Source: Bacteroidales bacterium UBA2295
Lineage (GTDB): Bacteria > Bacteroidota > Bacteroidia > Bacteroidales > Tenuifilaceae
Length of the DNA stretch: 16,912 bases
NCBI GenBank assembly: GCA_002345825.1
Contig: DDWD01000202.1
Coordinates: 1-16,912, forward strand
Direction of reading: 5' to 3'
In this document: positions 13,640-16,912 of the stretch, one piece after another
Numbering within the stretch: the stretch's first letter is position 1
How the letters are laid out: each line of letters begins with the position of its first letter
The notes under the pieces: generated by a model
The model's input: the letters and a program-made list of their open reading frames with translations, nothing else
Told to the model about the DNA's origin: nothing
Database searches by the model: none
Position numbers and translations under genes: made by a program

Positions 13640-16600
13640 TTACTTAACATCTTTAAGCAGCTCCCTAATGGCTGCTTCCAGCTGTTGGTCATGGCCATTA
13701 TCAATTTCACCAGGCATATTTTTAACCACAATATCGGGAACAGTCTCATTGTTCTCAAGCCATTCACCAGCCATATTCTTTGCACTTACTGGTATTGCTC
13801 CCCACATAATCTTTCCGTTTTGCAGCATTTCCCAGCCAGCAAAGCTGCATGTGCCCGGAACGGGCATACCAATTAGCTTGCCTATGCCTAGATCTTGATA
13901 TCCACAGGCAAAGCAATGCCCATCGCTGTAGTTGGCTTCGTTCACTAGGGCTACGGTGGGCTTAGTCCACCGTGCAGTAGGTTCATATCCCAGTGTTCGA
14001 GTTTCTATAGCGTACTCAATAAACTCCTTTCCGGTGAGGAACATGGCCAGGTCGCTAACCAAATCGCCACCACCATTAAAGCGGGTGTCGATTATCATAC
14101 CTTTGGTATTGGAGTATTTTCCCATTGCTTTTTCGTAGGTATTACGGTATGGGCCATCACTCATCCCGGGGATATGAACATAACCTAGCTGTCCATTGCT
14201 TAGGGTTTCTACTAGCTGTTCGTTTTGTTTTACCCATCGGTCGTAAAGTAGCGAACTCTCCTCCCTAAGCGAAATGGGTTTAACGGTAGTTTGGAAAGTG
14301 GTTTTTTTCTCGGGATCGTACACCTCTAGTAATGTGAATTTATCTGCTTTACGATTGAGGAATTTGGCAAAGTCCACATCGTTTGTTATTTTCTCACCAT
14401 CAATTTTTTGAATAATCATTCCCGGTCTCACTTTGATGTGTTCCTTATCCATTGGGCCAAATTGGATAATTTCAGCAATCTTCAAGCCGTTTCCAGTGTG
14501 AGCATAATCTACAAAAATACCTAGCGAAGCGGTTTGTGTACCATTGGGATCGCTATACCTGTAACGAGCACCACTATGCGATACGTTTAGCTCGCCAAGC
14601 ATCTCGGAAAGGAGCTCGGTTAGCTCAAAATCATTTCCTACCAAATCTACTTTAGGTTGATACTCGCTGTATAGTTTATCCCAAGGTGCACCGTGATAGT
14701 CGGAGATGTAGAACATAGCCTTGGTGCGTTTCCAAACGTGGTTAAACATAGCATGACGCTCTTCGGCCACGTTGATGCTTACTTCTCCGCTGATGCTGAT
14801 GGGCTTATTGCTATTAGATTTAAGATCGATGGTTGATATCCTTCCGTTGGAAAGTAGGAAAAGTTTGCTCATATCCTTGTTCCATTCAAGTGAGGCCGAT
14901 CGGGCATTTAGAGGAACTATTTTCTTGGTTTCCTGAGTGCGTAGATTGGTGCTCCATAAGTTGTAGCCTTTTTCGAAGCGTGCAAGATAGTATAGCGTTT
15001 CGCCATCCTTAGATAATACAGCATCGGCAAGGCTTGCCGAGTGGATGGTTAACCGTTTTTTGCGATCGCGAAGTCCTTCCCAGTCAATTTTTATTTGGGT
15101 CGAGTCAACCTTCTCCTCATCCTTATTGTTTTTCTTCTTTTTCTTTTTCTCCTTCTCCTTGTCGCTCTCTTTCTTCGCCTTCTCCTTTTCAAGCTTTTCA
15201 ATCTCTTTCCAAAGGTTGTATTCGTCTTCGCTCATGTTGAACTTATCCCAGCTGTCGCGGGTTAAGAAAAGCGAGTAAACATCTAGCTGACGATTGCCAC
15301 TGGTAGCGTGAGACCTGAGTCCGTGGCGATCGCTAAACCACATGATCTGTTTGCCTCCATTGATCCACTTGCCCGATGAGTCACCAAAGCCACTCTCGGT
15401 TAGGTTTATCATATCCTTTTGGCCAGAAACATCTAGCAGAACCACCTCGCTCACACTAAGTGTGGGTGAGTAGCGCACAAGTAGCCACTTGCTGTCGGGG
15501 CTCCACTCAAACTGCTGATCGCCATCGCGCATGTAGAACAGCTTGTCGGGACCAAAAATTCCGCGTATCTCTTTGGTTTCAAAATTGAAAATCTTTAGAT
15601 GCCTACGATTCTCAATAAATGCTAATTCTTTTCCATCGGGCGATATTTTTGGCTGGTAATTATCGTTATCATTTTCTATGATTTTCTTCTCGTTAAGCAG
15701 GGTTGCTGCGTAAAAGAAGGGTTCGTCTTCTTGAACTTTAGTCGATTTGTATATTCCCCATTTAGAATCGCGCTGGCTTGCGTAAATTATCGACTTGCCA
15801 TCGGGGGCAAAGCCAACAAATTGTTCCTGCTCAATGGTGTTGGTAATTCGTTTTGTGAAGTTCCCTTCTACTGAGGATACAAAAACTTCGCCGCGAGCAA
15901 TGTATGCAATCTCCTTACCATCGGGCGATACGGCCATTTCGCTTACATTACCCGTAACGGGCAGTATCTGCTCATTGTTTGCATGGGAACCTGTTCTGAT
16001 AGCTACATCAATCTTTTGTGGATCTTTTCCAGGTATTTGAGTATACAGGTCTCCATGGTGAGTGTAGCAAAGGGTTCCTGAATTGCTGATACTAAGAAAA
16101 CGAACAGGATGCAGCTCAAAATTTGAAATCTGCTCAACCTTACCGGGATTTTCTAGGCTAAATCGGTGTACGTTGAATGTACCATTTTGCTCACTTAGGA
16201 AGTAAATGGTTTTGTCGTTATCCGCAAAAACGGGATTTCTATCTTCTCCCTCAAATGAGGTAATCATTTTGTGTTGGTTAGAATCCACATTGTATATCCA
16301 AATATCCCTAGTTACAGCCGATTGATGATGCTTACGCCATTCGTTCTCGCCACCCTTTTTATCATGGTAAACTATAGTTTTGCCATCCTTGCTTACCTGA
16401 ATTAGTTCGGCTGGAATTGTCCACAGCTGATTAATTCGTCCGCCAGTGGCTGACACGGTGTAAACCTCGGGTTGCGATCCAGTGGGATACTGTCGGTGGT
16501 TCACCGCATCGAGGCGTTGTCCACCGAAAATGATTTCTTGATCGTTGTTATTAAATGCGTACGGAAACTCATCGGCTGAGTGGTATGTTAGGCGTTTGGT

Positions 16601-16909
16601 TTCAATACTTATTACGTCGGCTATAAATACATCAAAGTTACCATACCTATTGGAGGCAAAGCTGATCTTTGAGCCATCGTTGCTCCATACGGGTATGAAA
16701 TCGTGAGCCTGATGAAAAGTGATTTGATTGGCCTCTCCACCCTCTGCTGGAACAGTGAAGATGTCGCCCTTAAATGTGAACGCAATGGTTTTACCATCTG
16801 GCGAAATGGCAGAATATCTTATCCATTGCTCGCTTTCCTGAGCCATAGTCGCAGCCGATAAGCATAAAGCCATTCCAAGTAGGTGAATTTTTTTAAACAT
16901 TTTTTTCAT
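13640..16909 (-). CDS. Tricorn-like S41 family peptidase, exported
   Basis: Large peptidase of the tricorn type; probably cleaves peptides or proteins in the periplasm. The 1089-residue product has a signal peptide (M-K-K-M-F-K-K then hydrophobic 8-20, likely cut after A-T-M-A-Q near 23-24). Two regions of WD40/TolB-like beta-propeller repeats follow (about 28-310 and 320-720), with recurring S-P-D-G-K and F-A-S-N-R motifs. A lysine- and glutamate-rich segment (565-602) interrupts the second. The tricorn C1 core with G-E-L-N-V-S-H-S (Ser777, His778), a PDZ domain (about 790-875) and the S41 fold with D-T-R-F-N-G-G-G then follow. Nucleophile Ser995 sits in N-Y-S-D-G, and Glu1052 in L-E-N-N-E is the probable fourth residue. 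All four tricorn catalytic residues appear present. The ATG at 16909 is 3 bases from the window edge, so its promoter is not visible; Met4 is an alternative start. Confidence 0.93.
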   Translation of the reverse strand: MKKMFKKIHLLGMALCLSAATMAQESEQWIRYSAISPDGKTIAFTFKGDIFTVPAEGGEANQITFHQAHDFIPVWSNDGSKISFASNRYGNFDVFIADVISIETKRLTYHSADEFPYAFNNNDQEIIFGGQRLDAVNHRQYPTGSQPEVYTVSATGGRINQLWTIPAELIQVSKDGKTIVYHDKKGGENEWRKHHQSAVTRDIWIYNVDSNQHKMITSFEGEDRNPVFADNDKTIYFLSEQNGTFNVHRFSLENPGKVEQISNFELHPVRFLSISNSGTLCYTHHGDLYTQIPGKDPQKIDVAIRTGSHANNEQILPVTGNVSEMAVSPDGKEIAYIARGEVFVSSVEGNFTKRITNTIEQEQFVGFAPDGKSIIYASQRDSKWGIYKSTKVQEDEPFFYAATLLNEKKIIENDNDNYQPKISPDGKELAFIENRRHLKIFNFETKEIRGIFGPDKLFYMRDGDQQFEWSPDSKWLLVRYSPTLSVSEVVLLDVSGQKDMINLTESGFGDSSGKWINGGKQIMWFSDRHGLRSHATSGNRQLDVYSLFLTRDSWDKFNMSEDEYNLWKEIEKLEKEKAKKESDKEKEKKKKKKNNKDEEKVDSTQIKIDWEGLRDRKKRLTIHSASLADAVLSKDGETLYYLARFEKGYNLWSTNLRTQETKKIVPLNARSASLEWNKDMSKLFLLSNGRISTIDLKSNSNKPISISGEVSINVAEERHAMFNHVWKRTKAMFYISDYHGAPWDKLYSEYQPKVDLVGNDFELTELLSEMLGELNVSHSGARYRYSDPNGTQTASLGIFVDYAHTGNGLKIAEIIQFGPMDKEHIKVRPGMIIQKIDGEKITNDVDFAKFLNRKADKFTLLEVYDPEKKTTFQTTVKPISLREESSLLYDRWVKQNEQLVETLSNGQLGYVHIPGMSDGPYRNTYEKAMGKYSNTKGMIIDTRFNGGGDLVSDLAMFLTGKEFIEYAIETRTLGYEPTARWTKPTVALVNEANYSDGHCFACGYQDLGIGKLIGMPVPGTCSFAGWEMLQNGKIMWGAIPVSAKNMAGEWLENNETVPDIVVKNMPGEIDNGHDQQLEAAIRELLKDVK

Positions 16910-16912
16910 TTC

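Noticed and set aside
15034..15278. Plus-strand frames rich in Ser and Phe opposite the S41 peptidase
   Set aside because: They are the antisense reading of the lysine-glutamate tract (AAG/GAG codons read as CTT/CTC/TTC), so the composition is an artefact.
1..16912. Search for tRNA genes, CRISPR arrays, insertion sequences, prophage or defence genes
   Set aside because: No cloverleaf-like sequence, regular direct-repeat array, transposase motif or terminal inverted repeats were seen; the window is densely filled with conserved core genes.

Overview
The window looks like ordinary core chromosome of a member of the Bacteroidota, most likely Bacteroidales or a close relative. The evidence is: AT-rich DNA; several exact matches to the Bacteroidota -7 promoter element TAnnTTTG; a short primary sigma factor lacking region 1.1; the bamD-rpoZ-coaBC-porD-recN gene order; a Bacteroidota-type FabI; and a DUF4835/PorD protein that points to a type IX secretion system. 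The genus cannot be fixed from the sequence alone.

Layout. Positions 1-2810 (+) hold the translation operon thrS (5' end missing)-infC-rpmI-rplT, closed by a strong intrinsic terminator. infC appears to start at a rare AUA codon behind a strong Shine-Dalgarno sequence, and its annotated start should be moved accordingly. Positions 2924-5998 (+) hold a SiaC/DUF1987-type phospho-switch protein, a Do/HtrA-type periplasmic protease and the primary sigma factor RpoD. A bidirectional terminator separates rpoD from the convergent fabI.

Positions 6052-12062 (-) hold fabI, which has its own promoter, and upstream of it a tight run transcribed in the order bamD, rpoZ, coaBC, porD, recN. This run joins outer-membrane assembly, RNA polymerase omega, CoA synthesis, type IX secretion and DNA repair. 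bamD is divergent from an alpha-oxoamine synthase gene (12326-13567, +), probably for sphingolipid or sulfonolipid base synthesis. That gene converges, through another bidirectional terminator, on a large tricorn-like S41 peptidase (13640-16909, -), whose start codon lies 3 bases inside the window edge.

Together these are housekeeping and cell-envelope functions: translation, transcription, fatty-acid and lipid synthesis (FabI, CoaBC, the oxoamine synthase), and envelope assembly and quality control (BamD, PorD, HtrA, the tricorn-like peptidase). I see no mobile element, CRISPR array, tRNA, rRNA, prophage or defence locus, and no convincing new multi-gene system. The points most worth a second look are the AUA start of infC, the serine at the usual catalytic cysteine position in CoaC, the repeated TGTTAA motif before htrA, the hairpin joined to the rpoD promoter, and the orphan SiaC-like protein. 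Start positions were revised from the longest open frames for infC, fabI, bamD and the oxoamine synthase.
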